Shown one piece after another: positions 1 through 11,405 of a stretch of DNA of 64,000 bases. This stretch comes from Beaufortia kweichowensis (taxonomy: Eukaryota; Chordata; Actinopteri; Cypriniformes; Gastromyzontidae), in contig CM032797.1 of NCBI GenBank assembly GCA_019155185.1, forward strand, positions 14,532,659-14,596,658, in the 5' to 3' direction. Below the pieces are notes generated by a model. That model did no database searches and had not been told where the DNA came from. It worked only from the letters and a program-made list of their open reading frames with translations. Within the stretch, counting starts at the first letter, position 1. Each line of letters opens with the position of its first letter. The translations under genes were made by a program, and so were the position numbers.

Positions 1-480
1 GCGATCAGCTTGCTGCCATCTTTGAACACTCCGTTGCTGAACCATTTTGTAAGCCAATCACCTGACATGTCACATAAATGACATGCGATTTATAAATCTG
101 AAGCTGCAGTACAATCCAGACAGCACTGTCGACTGGCTGACAGCATGCACACAGTCAAAAGAGATGGGTGAAAAGTTCATTTCACACTATCGAGAGCACT
201 GCTGGTTTGAAACATCTTTTCTATTTAAGATTGTACTTATGACGTTTATCAGGGGTCTTGATATAAAATGCAAAGCAAATCCTTGACCCTGTGGACACCA
301 GGGTCTACTGTCTAACTACTCCGTCTTCAAGAGGTTTAAGCAGACTATTCTATAAAACACATCCAGAATGATTTAGAAAAATATCACTGAACTACAGGAA
401 GACTGGAACTGAAGTTGTCATGTATTGATAGAGATTGTGTTTGTGTGTCTTTTTGTTTATTATCATGTGCGTGTTCAAAG
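1..480. other. Intron of grin3b (left edge), nothing recognised
   Basis: This stretch lies upstream of the first recognisable grin3b exon. I compared its frames with the ligand-binding and pre-M4 parts of GluN3 proteins and found no match, so the preceding exon should lie left of the window. An open frame at 83-286 (67 codons) has no family I recognise and no splice context supporting it. The sequence just before 481 ends in AAAG, a usable but not strongly pyrimidine-rich acceptor. Confidence 0.6.
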
Positions 481-645
481 ACACTGCAGATGGGGATCCA
501 GCATTTCTCTGGGCTGTTTGTGTTGTTGTGCGTGGGGGTGGCAGGGGCTTTGCTTACTCTGTTGGGAGAACACGCTTTCTTCAAATTCATCCTTCCTCAC
601 CTTCGTCACCAGCAGAGATTCAAGTACTGGCTTCACACCAGTCAG
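481..645 (+). CDS. grin3b: grin3b exon with M4 helix
   Basis: This exon of 55 codons starts at ACA CTG CAG ATG after an AG at 479-480 and ends at CAG|GTGAGC. It encodes TLQMGIQHFSGLF, then the hydrophobic M4 segment, and ends in WLHTSQ, which is the exon boundary I expect from GluN3 proteins. Confidence 0.9.
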
Positions 646-1492
646 GTGAGCTTGTGCCAACCGATAATCCAAAAGGTTTATAGCTTTTGTAAACATACAG
701 TACAATATAAGCTTGGTTATTATTTTTGTTAATCTTTTTGTCCTGATGTGAAAAGAAAGACATGTTCTTTTAAAAAAACATGGGCACCCTCTAGTGGTTC
801 AAAGTTGAAAGCACAGTAATGTAGTGTAATGTGGGGTTGACAGCGTGCGTTGTATTGCAATGATTTAAACTTCAGTCCTGAGAACCCACATCACTGTATG
901 TTTTGTTGTATGCCTTTCGAATCTGACACAGTTTATCGATCTCTCTGCAAACAAGCTGATGCTCTGAATTGCTTTCAATCACATACAAAATGTGCAGTGC
1001 TGTGGGTTCCTAACAACCGAGTTGCTTTGTGTTATGTATTTACTGCTTGTGGTGTGGTTCTTTACCCTTTTGTTATATCTACAGAAAATCCATCGTGCAT
1101 TAAATCTGGGTTGCGAGGATGAGAGCAAATCAGAGGTTGAGAGCACAAACAGATGGTAAGTTTCTTGTTATCAGATAGCATCTTGCATGTAGATTGATAT
1201 CACACCTTGAATGTTTTGTTTCTCCTTATTGAAATGTATACCTATCATTTATTCATGGCTGTCTAAAACAACTGATACTAATGGTTAATCACAGCATTCT
1301 GTGGTCAAATATATTTGTATAATAGCCACTAAAAACAGAAACTGATTTCCCACAAGGTTGTGCTAATGTCTTTTTAAAACACTTTCTCATTCTTATCTGA
1401 TTTTTACTGACAAAAAAAACTTTTTTATTTGGATAAGGAAAAAAAGGAGGATGAGTCAGCAGTTCATTATTGAAAAATAAACACTTTTAGGT

Positions 1493-1539
<47 letters not shown>

Positions 1540-2730
1540 CAGTGTAATAAAGCTGTACATTTTACATTCATGCATTTGGCAGATGCTTTTATCCAACGCA
1601 ACTTACAATAAATGCAAGTTATACATTTGATCAGTATGTGTGATCCTAGGATCGAACCCATGGCCTTTGTGTTGCTAGCGCAATGCTCTTCCAGTTAAGC
1701 TACAGGAAACATTTAATTATTTTATCCCAGGGAACACATAAAATGATAAAAATGTAAAAAAGCTTAAATTCACCTTGAGTAGTTTTGAATAAAAGCGTCT
1801 GCCAAATGCATGAATGTAAATGCAGATGATACAAGACATCCTGTCACCCTGTCAGGGTTTATTTTGTCATGTTTACCAGACTGACTGCATTATCATTCAT
1901 ATGCTGTATATATACGATGTACATCCTCATAGGTAATAGGTTTGTCTTTATATTTCAAACAAATGTGCCCAGTGTTACTTGTGTGTAAAAAAACATCTGA
2001 TAAAGAAAACAAAGAAAAATCAATATTGGCCTCTTCAGTAAAAGAGAGCTGACTGGATACTGTTGCATTTGCCGCATTAATGGCATATCAAAGTATCTCT
2101 GTGTTTCTATCGATTGTGTTGTGTGTTAGCGCACTGCTTTGTCCCTGCATCTTGTAAGAATGATTGGTGCTTTGTCTTCCTTTCAGTTCCACCTTGTGCC
2201 TGTCAGAGAACTGCAACCTACACCGTCTGCCACCGTCTGCCCCCACCTCCTCATCTCCTGAGCCGTCCACATCCTCCGCTTCCCCATCATCTTCCACAAC
2301 AAAGTGGAACAATCAAAGCGCAAAGGCCGGCCGAGAGGCCAAAGACCATAATAAACGTGTCCACTTCAACCTGGAGACGCTCAACAGCTACCAACTTCAA
2401 GCTCCGCCCCCTGGGTCTGAGAGGGGCAGGAGAGGGCTGGTGGGAAGTCCACCCACCCAGTTGTGTTCCAACGGCGGCCCTAATCTCAGTCTCAGCCTGG
2501 TGCTCTCACCTCCGGCATGCCCAGGAGGCTCCTCGCCATGGGAAGAAGAACTGAGGGAGCTGCAAGGGAGGATCGAGGAGTTTCGTGGCCAGCTGAGAGC
2601 TGCCCTGGCTAGGAGAGCCGAGCTCCAGCGCACCCTGGTTAGACAAAGACTAGGCCAGTCCCAAACCTCTAATCCGGCAGAGTCTGACAGTTCCAACACC
2701 CTGACCAAAGACATTAACAGAGCTAGGTGA
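481..2730 (+). CDS. grin3b: NMDA receptor GluN3B-type subunit, C-terminal part (3 exons)
   Basis: The joined exons 481-645, 1085-1155 and 2187-2730 encode the last 259 residues of a GluN3 (NR3) glutamate receptor subunit. These subunits form glycine-gated or low-calcium NMDA-type channels in the neuronal plasma membrane. Visible parts, in order: the TLQMGIQHFSGLF lead-in, the M4 transmembrane helix (residues about 5-35 of this fragment), the conserved post-M4 stretch RFKYWLHTSQKIHRALN, a Ser/Pro-rich cytoplasmic tail, a basic RVHFNLE motif, and a C-terminal coiled coil (WEEELRELQGRIEEFRGQL) like that ending GluN3A. Phases agree across both introns (0, then 2). The GRIN3B rather than GRIN3A assignment rests mainly on linkage with other 19p13.3 relatives. 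The fish a/b suffix cannot be decided. The gene is incomplete only because of the window edge. Confidence 0.9.
646..1084 (+). other. grin3b intron, no other feature
   Basis: Canonical intron between CAG|GTGAGC and ATCTACAG|AAAATC. It contains a short CCCTCTAGTGG motif near 788-798, which on the minus strand resembles a weak CTCF core. I see nothing else. Confidence 0.8.
1085..1155 (+). CDS. grin3b: grin3b exon, start of cytoplasmic tail
   Basis: 71 nt between TATCTACAG and GATG|GTAAGT. It encodes KIHRALNLGCEDESKSEVES and ends two bases into a Cys codon completed by the next exon. KIHRALN continues the WLHTSQ motif of the previous exon, as in other GluN3 subunits. Confidence 0.9.
1494..1538 (+). 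repeat. (GT)n microsatellite
   Basis: An uninterrupted run of about 22 GT units in a grin3b intron. It is the cause of the His/Thr-repeat open frame on the opposite strand. Confidence 0.97.
1556..1708 (-). mobile_element. tRNA-derived SINE with LINE-type tail
   Basis: Read on the minus strand, the tRNA-like head has an A box (TAGCTTAACTGG, at 1691-1702) and a B box (GGTTCGATCC, at 1649-1658). A body then leads to the tail GATAAAAGCATCTGCCAAAT, typical of fish SINEs that borrow an L2-type LINE 3' end. The acceptor-stem pairing of a working tRNA is absent, so this is a SINE and not a tRNA gene. It lies in a grin3b intron in antisense orientation. Confidence 0.9.
1724..1822 (+). mobile_element. 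5'-truncated copy of the same SINE, inverted
   Basis: This copy starts at the CCCAGGGAACACATA block just 3' of where the B box would be and ends with the tail AATAAAAGCGTCTGCCAAAT. It has no A or B box, so it is 5'-truncated. It sits head to head with the copy at 1556-1708, and together they form an inverted pair about 15 bp apart. Confidence 0.85.
2187..2730 (+). CDS. grin3b: grin3b terminal coding exon
   Basis: Starts after TTCCTTTCAG at 2186, completing the split Cys codon, and runs 180 further codons to a TGA at 2728-2730. It contains a Ser/Pro-rich stretch, the RVHFNLETLNSYQL motif, and the C-terminal heptad-like segment rich in Leu, Glu and Arg found at the end of GluN3 tails. Confidence 0.88.
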
Positions 2731-3353
2731 TGTATGTGACCGGAGCAGTGAATATAGGAGATACAGGACATTTTCTTATCTGAGGATTCATGCTGTCCTT
2801 TATTCTGCTTTCTCATTGACCGCTGGGGTGTTGAGAGATGGATGGAACATTATGTGATGGAGATTCAGCTTGTAATCCTGCAGTCTGGCTTACTTCCAGC
2901 TCAAGAGAGAAAGCATTTATCTGTGTGTATTGTGTGGATGTGTGTGTGTGTTATAAGCTGGAAAGCAGTGGACAGAGAAAAGACTCTTAATACAACATTC
3001 ACTGCTGGCCAAGGTGAGTATCTGCAGTTACATATGTTCAGTATGAAATAGCTTCTTTTTTTGTAAATAATTCAATAGGATTACTTAGTGGGATAAGCAA
3101 CAGTGGACCAACCTTACCATTTTGATTAAGACACTATTCCGTCTTGCTGTGGTGTACTTTTTCCACACATATACTGTATGAATAGACATGATGTTTGTTT
3201 TTGTGTTTTAATGGTGGTAAGGTATGATTCTGTAGATGTTTGACCTTCACATGGTACTGACCTACTCCATTACCTTGCATAATCTATATGTTATTAAGTC
3301 TGAATGGCTCATTAATGCATTTACTACAGTTAATAAATACTCTTTTGAATAAA
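2731..3353 (+). other. grin3b: grin3b 3' UTR (probable)
   Basis: Non-coding sequence after the grin3b stop, with candidate AATAAA polyadenylation signals at 3332-3337 and 3348-3353. It also contains a strong unused-looking donor, CCAAG|GTGAGT, at 3013/3014, treated separately. Confidence 0.5.
2884..3013 (+). other. Candidate unassigned exon (a)
   Basis: An open segment bounded by an acceptor-like TAATCCTGCAG (ending 2883) and a strong donor CCAAG|GTGAGT. In the open frame it ends ...KTLNTTFTAGQ plus one base. That phase fits exon-like segment (b) at 3791. I recognise no family. It could equally be a spliced 3' UTR segment of grin3b. Confidence 0.25.
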
Positions 3354-3790
3354 CATTATTCATTATTAATTAAGATTTATTAATGATGTTTTTGTTATTT
3401 TTAGCAAATATTTGTCTCTGTCCTGTTATGCTTGATCCACAGGAGAAACACTTTATTTATTTATTAGGTTATTTCACTATTCACTTTAATATTTCATAGA
3501 TGAATTCCAATCTAATCATAATAAACTATATATTGATTTAAAGGTCTAGAACTCAAGAATAAATATTTGACAAATGTTCATAACAATAAACATAAATAAA
3601 AAATGCTATTTAAAAAAATACTTAAAATAGAAAAAGATTAAAACTAATTAAAAAAAATAAATTGTCTAAAATGTAAAAAAATTGTAGTTGAGATCTTGAA
3701 CAACAATGTGCAGGTTAAAGTAGGTTAACGTCACCTGAAATGTGGGCTGTAGCTGTCAAAGTATTTCAAGATAGTAGTGTTCAATTTCAG

Positions 3791-3883
3791 ACTTCAAAGA
3801 AAGTTTTGGAGAGGGAGGCTGTCAGGAGGCTGAGGAGGAGAACGTCATACTGATAGACGAGCTCCATCTTCCACCGGGAGACT
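3791..3883 (+). other. Candidate unassigned terminal coding exon (b)
   Basis: Follows TTCAATTTCAG. Joined to segment (a), the split codon becomes GAC and the frame reads DFKESFGEGGCQEAEEEN then VILIDELHLPPGD and a TGA stop at 3881-3883. The acidic, low-complexity-free peptide looks protein-like. I do not recognise it, and the frame is short enough (31 codons) to be chance. Confidence 0.3.
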
Positions 3884-6800
3884 GATGAACAATGGCCTCA
3901 TTATGTTGACTTGTTTTTCTTTCAAAAAAGAGAGCACGCTTGGCTTCCCATTAAGTGTTTTACAAAATAGTCAGTGTGACATTTTTGTATTGCAATGCCC
4001 TTTAAAGTTTATTGAATATACTATCTCTTGGTAGTAGACTTGTGCTGGACAATAATACGGTTTATTGTGATAACAGTTTGTACAATATTGTTATCGTGGG
4101 CATTTCAAAATACAGTGAATAATTCGAGATAACATTTGAGCATAATTGTTTACATTTCTCAGAAATCACTGTAGCTTACACAGTACTAAATGGCATTTAT
4201 GCATACATACAACTTAATAAATCATTATTTGATATATTATTTGATATACAAATATATTATATATTGAATTTATTTGTCAAATAATTTGCTCACTATACTC
4301 TTTTCATTTATTCAATAAAAGTTTGTGTTAGTAACTAAATCATCATTAAGAACAACGATAAAGATTTAATACATTAAATTTAAAGATTTATGATTTCATG
4401 ATTTATGAAATAAAGATTTATGACAATGTAGATCAGGATAAATGACCCAGCAATTATCGTGATATGAAAATGTTACAGTATAACGCCTACATGGTAAAAA
4501 GCAAGACAAATTACTTGTATTACCAACTAAACAAACTATTTTTTTGAGAATCTGGATGCTCTTTCCCAAAACAGGAAGGATTTTTCTGTTTAAAGCTTTA
4601 AGTTATAGGTAAATGGAAAAAATGAGATGGAGAAAAACTGGGAACTGGAAACTGCTGTCAGCTCCACTTGGGATGAGACATTGCCGTTCCCTGAGAGAAG
4701 ACTAAATTCTGCCGTGCTGAAATTTGCACAGGCACCAAAAATAGAGTCCAAATTGAACTTGATAACCCTGTAAAATAGGTTCACAACCCTGTTATACCAA
4801 AATTGCTACGGGGTTGCAGAGCTTAAATTGCTATCAGTCTGTCAGACTAGCCAGTTTAGGACTTTTTTTTATTTTATTTTTTTTATTATTTATTATGGAG
4901 TTTCAATTCATTTGGGTTCCCAACTGAACTCAGATAATATGACAGATAATTGAAATGCACATGAAGCTAATGCATTTATGGGCTGTGTTTTTCACCACAT
5001 GTCAAATAATCATGTACATTGAGATGCATCAGTGGCTAATCCTAAAGCATGTAATGGTCTGTCAAAGCAGGGCATGAATCACAAACTATAGTTATCCCAT
5101 AATCATATCTCATCATTCTCATGAGCATCACGCATGCCATCATATCATAGCCGCTAGCTGAAGTGCATCCCTGCTGCTACAGTTTACACAACATGGCCTG
5201 AGCCAGAGCTGCCATATGTCATTGTGATTTCACTTCCATACCACACACAGCCTTACGCAGCTGAATCCTTTCAGGAAAAAAATCTGTGTCCATTATTAGC
5301 TATTTACATATTGCTAACTTTATGCCCAATACACCACCCTTAACAAAATACATTGTTAGTTATAAGTAACATTCAGTTCTAATTTGGCATTTAAAACATT
5401 TAAAACATTTTTTATCTGCTCTGCTTTTTAGGTTCGAGCATTTGTAAATTGGTTGGTGTTGTAACTAAGCTGCAAGGACACAATGCTTGAGCAATGAGTT
5501 TTGATAGTATCTATTATTCGTGTTTCCTTAAGTGCACTGTTTGCCAATCTCTATTGCGCATGTCAGAGGAAAAAAAGTGAAATGAAGTTATAAGGAAGTG
5601 TATAGATAACACAGAATAGAAAAGCACAGAATAGATAAAGTATGCTGACACATCCGTTATACAGTATTTTTGAAAACTCACAGTAGGCAGAAAAAACTTG
5701 AACAAATTTAACAGTTCAACAAATGCTCCAGGAATTAAATTTAAAATGAGCTTATACCCATATTTTTTTCTTAAAAGTAAATGCGTTGGAACGTACAGCC
5801 ATATTTAGATATGTACAGCGTGGACTTCTTCAGTCCTTCTTATCATCCCACAATGACCAGACATAGACAAACATAAAAATGGTTAAGCTTAAATGAGTCT
5901 GCACCATAAAAGCCATGATAGATCATTTAGCTCAAACAAGTACCCTTTAGTAGTTAAAGGACAGGACTCAGGAGATGAGAAGATGAACTCAGAGGGCTGT
6001 TTCAATGAGAAACTCAAGCTCTGGTGTTTAGTTTTTGTGAACAGTGCACATGCAGGGCAGTATGTTTTGAATTGGCCACTTTGCAGTTGTGGTTGCATGT
6101 GTACTCTGTAGCAAACCAGTGTAACCTCAGATTATTGTTCTGGCTATTCTTTGAATTTTAAGAAAAATAATGTTTAAAAATGTCAACATTTAATTGTCTT
6201 TCAACATTAACAGATGCTAGTGGAACTAGTGGAAATGTGTTAACTAATGATAATGTAAATGATTTTGGGGCACTTTCATTTGGATTTATATTTCAGAACT
6301 TGTCTTCTGAATGCTGCTGTTAGAACCATGTGAAAGGCAGAATGTTTGTTTTGATTTTTCAATCACACTGAAAAAATTGTTGTCTCCAGAAAACAATTTA
6401 CATGTAATTCTACCTGGGCTGCATTTGGCAAAAGAAAAAAAATCAAAGGTACTAAACATAATTCAGTTGATGTGATTGCAGGTATCCTCCACAAGAGGTC
6501 TCCTGAGCTGTTTTAAATTACAGTAACCCAAAACCTGTCTAGGTTTTGTCTAAATGAATAAGAGCTTGTAAATGAAATGCCATTCCATGCACATTTTATG
6601 ATTTCCCTTACCAGTTCCATAAAAAGTCAAATGAAAAAACATTCTGTATTCTTACTGTTCACATATCTGTTAATTCACAGATCTGTTAATCTGTTAATTC
6701 TTCTTGACACTATGTGACCCAGTCTGAAAAAACAGGCTTATAGTCTAAAAATCTAATTCTGAGATAACGAGCATCAAAGTTTGATTTCACCTATTAATTT

Positions 6801-8340
6801 GACTATGATTTCAATCTTTGACATGACATTACTCAGACTATATTAAAGATATCAATGTTAAATTGCTTAGTTGTTCTTTATATGTTCTTTATATTATGTA
6901 GAATGATTTTATGTAGAAAACAGAAAATTCACAAAAAAAATGATTTTAGCTTTTTTGCTTAGTTTTTTGAGCATTTTGTTTTCACATAATGTATATAATA
7001 CATTAAAATTAAATAGGTTGTATTTCCGCCTTTATTTTTATGCTCACGTTATGTACATCAGCTGGTCCCTTAGAACTACCCACCACACATTTAAACACAC
7101 ACACACACTTCTTACCTACTCCATGATTGTATGAGATATTGTTTTGGTATTCAAGCTGGAAAAAAATTAGGATTACAATAATTCAGTTAGTCTCTTTAAA
7201 ACAGACTTGGGAGGAACAGAGCAGCAAATTCGGACACAATAATTGGGTCAGTAGCCACAATACAAACGTTTGATCAGAACTCATCTATTGAAAATTGTTT
7301 TAGGAAGAGGCTATTGAAAAAACCTCAGTACTGTGACAAGGTGAAGGTGGAAGGGACTGCGAGGTCTAGCACCACCTGATCCTTCATTCTGTGTCTGTAA
7401 TGAGTGTGTATGAAATTGATGAGAGCGTGAAACATGTTTTGAAGGCAGTCGAGCCTCATAGGCTGTGCGACTAATTGGCCAGAGAGGACATGAGAATTGA
7501 GGCTGAATGGCTGACTGATGATTTTATTAACTCCCTGCAGCTGGGTCCAATCCTGAGGTATAGGAGAACTGCCCAAGAGGCCTTATACAGTCTCCTGGGA
7601 AACCACCGGTAAGCCTATTGCTTAAAAAAGACCCCCTATTCTTCTAGTGTGGGAGAGGGGAAAAGAGGAGGAGGAGCTGTTTTTATGTTTTGCTATTCGT
7701 TTTAGTTCTCTGGTATGCTGCATTTCAGCCAGTGTCTGCTGAATGAATTATGCTTAGATTTTACATGCCAGTTTTAATTTTGTATTTAGTTTTTAGCTCA
7801 GGGGAGCAACAGAATTAATTTCTGTTTTTTATATTGAAATGTATTTATACATTTTTATTCAATCCTTTTTTATTAAACTTTTTTCTTTGCCTTTTTGATT
7901 TTTCTCTTTATAGATAAATGTTAATGAATTCTGTTCGTATTTTATATTCCTTATATCTTTTCATTATTACTTAAGTTAATATTTATACATTTTTATTAAA
8001 TTTTATTTCTTTTTTTATTTGTTTGTTTGTTTCTTGAATTCATATGATTATTTTATCTAGATAATCTAGAATTCATTTAACCATTTTTTATTTTTTCCTG
8101 TTTTTACAGTATATTCTTTATATTCTAACTTCGTGTCTTTATTTCCTTTTTTCCAGTTAATTTCTTTCCTTAGTTTTTAAATGATTATTTTTAATTATGT
8201 TTATACATGATTTATTATTTATTCAACCCTCCATGTTTTCATATTGCATCTTAACAATAAAACACTGTGGCTTTCCAACCTTGAAATGTTTAACAAATGC
8301 AGAAAACACAAGATAATTTTGAATCAGATCAGAGATCAGG
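3884..8340. other. Intergenic, grin3b to PLPPR3
   Basis: AT-rich sequence with many short T or A runs. 7840-8240 is markedly T-rich on the + strand. Apart from the element at 6711-6860 I find no gene. The longest frames (for example 7325-7576 minus) have no recognisable motif and no splice context. Confidence 0.7.
6711..6860 (+). mobile_element. Truncated TGTGACCC-ended inverted-repeat element
   Basis: Starts TATGTGACCCAGTCTG and shares blocks (ATGATTTCAATCTTTGAC, then TTAAAGATATCAA) with the reverse complement of the intact element at 51443-51678. The opposite terminal repeat is missing, so this copy is truncated. Confidence 0.75.
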
Positions 8341-9030
8341 CATGTTCACCCTCAGCAAGCAGGATGCTGTTCACTCATGCGAGAAGCAGCGCGGCGCGAG
8401 CGTGCGTCTGTGGTGACGCGCGCTTCGCCATGTGCTGCTGTCCGCTGTGACTTGAAACATACCAAGACACAAAGAGAGCGCATCGCGTGGTCAAAAATCA
8501 GCCCCGCCCCGTGCAAATAAACAAAGAGACCCTAATCTTCACACTAATCTGACGTAGGTCTCGTTTTTCTGTTAAGGATATCCCAACATTTAAGTGTAAG
8601 CAGGATGGGGCAGACGATCCACATGCACAAATACAGGACCGTTTTAACCCTTGCGGTCGTGAACGGAACTCCCCGTGGAATCTCTCGCGTGCCTGTTACC
8701 CGTTATCGGTTAATGAATGAAAATAAGAGAGGCTTAAGAGAGACGCGTTTGTGCGTGTGTGTGTGTTTGCGTTAAAAAGTGCACCGCCTCTTCCCTCATT
8801 TCCACCGTCCCCTCCCTCAAGAAACCCCCCTTTCCCAATAGCCTTTGTGTTCACGGTGCCCTACACTGTGACTGCATTCCCATTCCGTTTACTATCGACT
8901 CGTTTAAGAGCTTTGCGTTTGAGATCTCCACGAGAAAGTGCACAATTGCGTGCAAACCTACTTCTGAGACTCTGGGTTGTGGAAATATAAGAGGAGCGTC
9001 CGGGTCCATTCATACTTTCGCCCGTTCACT
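8340..9030 (+). promoter_or_regulatory. plppr3: PLPPR3 promoter region, CpG-enriched
   Basis: The base composition changes abruptly from AT-rich to CpG-containing (for example GCGGCGCGAGCGTGCG near 8391) and stays so up to the first exon. A TATA-like AATATAAG lies at 8984-8991, about 25-30 nt before a plausible start near 9015. The exact start site cannot be read from the sequence. Confidence 0.6.
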
Positions 9031-9189
9031 CACCTTTAGCGGGTAAGGGGGAAGTGGACACAAAGATATATTGTACAGGCGTGAAATGGATTAAGTCCCA
9101 TCGAGGAAAGCTGGAGCACCACAGACGAACGAAGAGACGGAGAAGGACTCGGAGGGAGTCGATGAATTTTCAACATCAACGAGAAAGAG
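9015..9189 (+). other. plppr3: PLPPR3 non-coding first exon (5' UTR)
   Basis: Ends in a strong donor, AAAGAG|GTGAGA. It carries no conserved coding sequence. The left boundary is approximate, set from the TATA-like motif. It splices to the exon at 11302, which carries the start codon. Confidence 0.6.
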
Positions 9190-11301
9190 GTGAGATTTAC
9201 TCCCGAGCCTGTTTTGGGGAATCCTTAACGCAAACAATGACAACCCAGACGTGCTAAGTACATTTTTTTAGATGCTTTTCTATTATGAGTTTGTCTTCTT
9301 ATTAATGTATAAAACAATCTTTTTAGCGTTAGGTGTTTTGTACGACAAACAAGGTAATAGATGACACCATTTCAGGAGAGGAGAGAGAGACAACTGACCA
9401 CGAGGACATCTTGAAATTCTTAAAAATCGGTGGAAAATGTTACGCCTTTAAAGGGCCGTGCGTGTTTAATATAATATGTGCTGAAGGACGAAGAATAAAT
9501 TTGGTCTTAAGAACAACATGAATGACTATATTTATCATCAGAAATATGAAGTTACATCTCTGTTATATTGTCAGTGTGTGAGAACAGCTCAGTCCTGTAC
9601 TCAATGCAGTTTCAGTACCATGTAGTGGACAGCGCAGCTGGTACAGTAAAGCAGGAGACTGACCCCAGATCAGCTTCTAGTGCTGGTTTATAGTCAAAGC
9701 TGCTCATTAATATCATCAAAACGAGATTAAAATACCTTAAAGGGACAGTTCAGCCAAAAATAAACATTCTTTCACCATTTACTCACCCTCATGTCAACCT
9801 GTATGACTTTCTTTCATCTGCAGAACACAAAAGAAGATATTTTGTAGAATGCTGGTAACACTGACCGCTGTTGTATGGATACAAAGAGATATATTTTTCT
9901 AAATATCTTCCAACATGAGGGTGAATACATTGTAAACTATCATTTTAAAATGAACATGATTTTGCTTACATTATATACAATATCACACTGCTGTGAGCTA
10001 TGGCACTTTCTTCATCTTGCTACAGACTGAAAAGCACTGTTAGGTTTGTGTTAAATCACGGGCATATGCCTAGATTTCCAGACACATTTTTTAAACTCCT
10101 TTTTAAACGCAACACCGGAAAGATTTGAATGATCTATCCTATTCTCTTTACACTTAGTACAAATTTATTCAGCACCAACTTCCCACCAGCTCTGACATAT
10201 TGCTGAAGAGGTTCACAGACAGGCTTGATTGCTGCTTTATTGCTAAGCACTTTTTATTTGCCAGCCATAGACTCCTTGACAGCACAGACTTGAGTCTGTT
10301 CATTCCCAGCCCTTTCTGTATCCTCCTCTCTCTAGAGAGACAAACAAAGTTGTGCAGGATGAATAGTCTCCTCTCCCCTGAGGAAAAATGCTTTCTTTGT
10401 TTGTGCAGTGTGAGGGGTAGAAACTGATATGGTCACCATGTGTCACCCAACTTTCATTAGCTGTCTGCTTAGAGAGAGACAAGGCTATTCAGGCTAATGC
10501 ATGCTCTGTCAATACAAAAGTAACTACAAGAAAGGTCTGTCCAAATGTGAGAGCCCAAATCACTGATATCTTTGTGGGCATATGCGGGATTATACATTTA
10601 GAGTTGCTGCGCTCTTTTTAATCTGATACTAGGATGCAGCATTGAATCCTGGTTTCACTGACTATCATTCAAAACCATTAATTCTGAATATGTTTAGATT
10701 GCATTGCATTGGTATGTCAAATAAGACTTCTTTTTTTGTGAAGCAATTGAATTCTGTATTTTAAAGCATCACAATCTTTTGTTTGAGGACAGTTTGCTGT
10801 ATCATAAAACATAAAGCCACATCCTTGCCAACTTTAAAGTTCTCATCCCTATTTTCTGCTCCAAAGAATAGTGACACTTTTATTACAAGCATGTAAATAT
10901 TTATAGATGAGCTTCTGAATGTTCACAATGGAAAAAACTTTGACTTTATGTATTGCTAAATTTATTTATGCATTGCTTTAAGATTCAAAAGTGCATTTCT
11001 TTGCAGGAACAGATTCGTTCTGGTGTTACATTTACAATTGTATTGGTTTTATGTAGGTGCTTGTGTACATTGTTTGTAACGTAACTTTCAGTATAGAGGT
11101 TAGACAGATAGAAGATGTTCAAATTTAACCCTATTGACACAATATATAACTTACAAACATGCCCAGTAATCGATTTATCAGATTGATTTGGATACTGCAA
11201 ACATTTAGACGGCGTCTTCCATATTTGACTTCATTGTCCTGTATTTTATTCAGCAGTTAACTAACATTATTATTCTGTCTTGACTGTATTTACTTTGTCA
11301 G
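9190..11301 (+). other. PLPPR3 intron 1
   Basis: Non-coding, 2.1 kb. It contains the foldback DNA element at 9739-9948. I see no further exon. Confidence 0.75.
9739..9948 (+). mobile_element. Foldback non-autonomous DNA element
   Basis: Starts AAGGGACAGTTCAGCCAAAA, with ACTCACCCTCATG inside, and later carries the near-complement CATGAGGGTGAATAC. It is the arm-loop-arm arrangement of a very common cyprinid foldback or MITE family. A second copy lies at 33312-33566. Confidence 0.8.
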
Positions 11302-11324
11302 ATTATACTCGACCAAACCCCAAA
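11302..11324 (+). other. plppr3: PLPPR3 5' UTR end and start context
   Basis: Follows TACTTTGTCAG. The ATG at 11325 has A at -3 and G at +4, a good start context, and is the first ATG in this exon. Confidence 0.8.
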
Positions 11325-11405
11325 ATGGTGTCTCCAAAAGACAAGCCTAAGAAGAAACCTCCTAAAGACAGCATGACATTGCTGCCTTGCTTCTATTTTG
11401 TGGAG
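11325..11405 (+). CDS. plppr3: PLPPR3 coding exon 1
   Basis: 27 codons, MVSPKDKPKKKPPKDSMTLL and then PCFYFVE, ending GAG|GTACAG in phase 0. It holds the basic N-terminus and the start of TM1. Confidence 0.95.

Noticed and set aside
83..286. 67-codon open frame at the left edge
   Set aside because: No match to GluN3 sequence preceding M4 and no splice sites that would join it to the exon at 481.
1640..1708. tRNA-like sequence on the minus strand
   Set aside because: A and B boxes are present, but the acceptor stem is not and the SINE body and tail follow directly, so it is the head of a SINE.
2114..2816. Other-frame open reading frames over the last grin3b exon (2114-2554 plus, 2397-2816 minus)
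   Set aside because: Only the frame running to 2730 joins the upstream exons in phase and shows the GluN3 tail.
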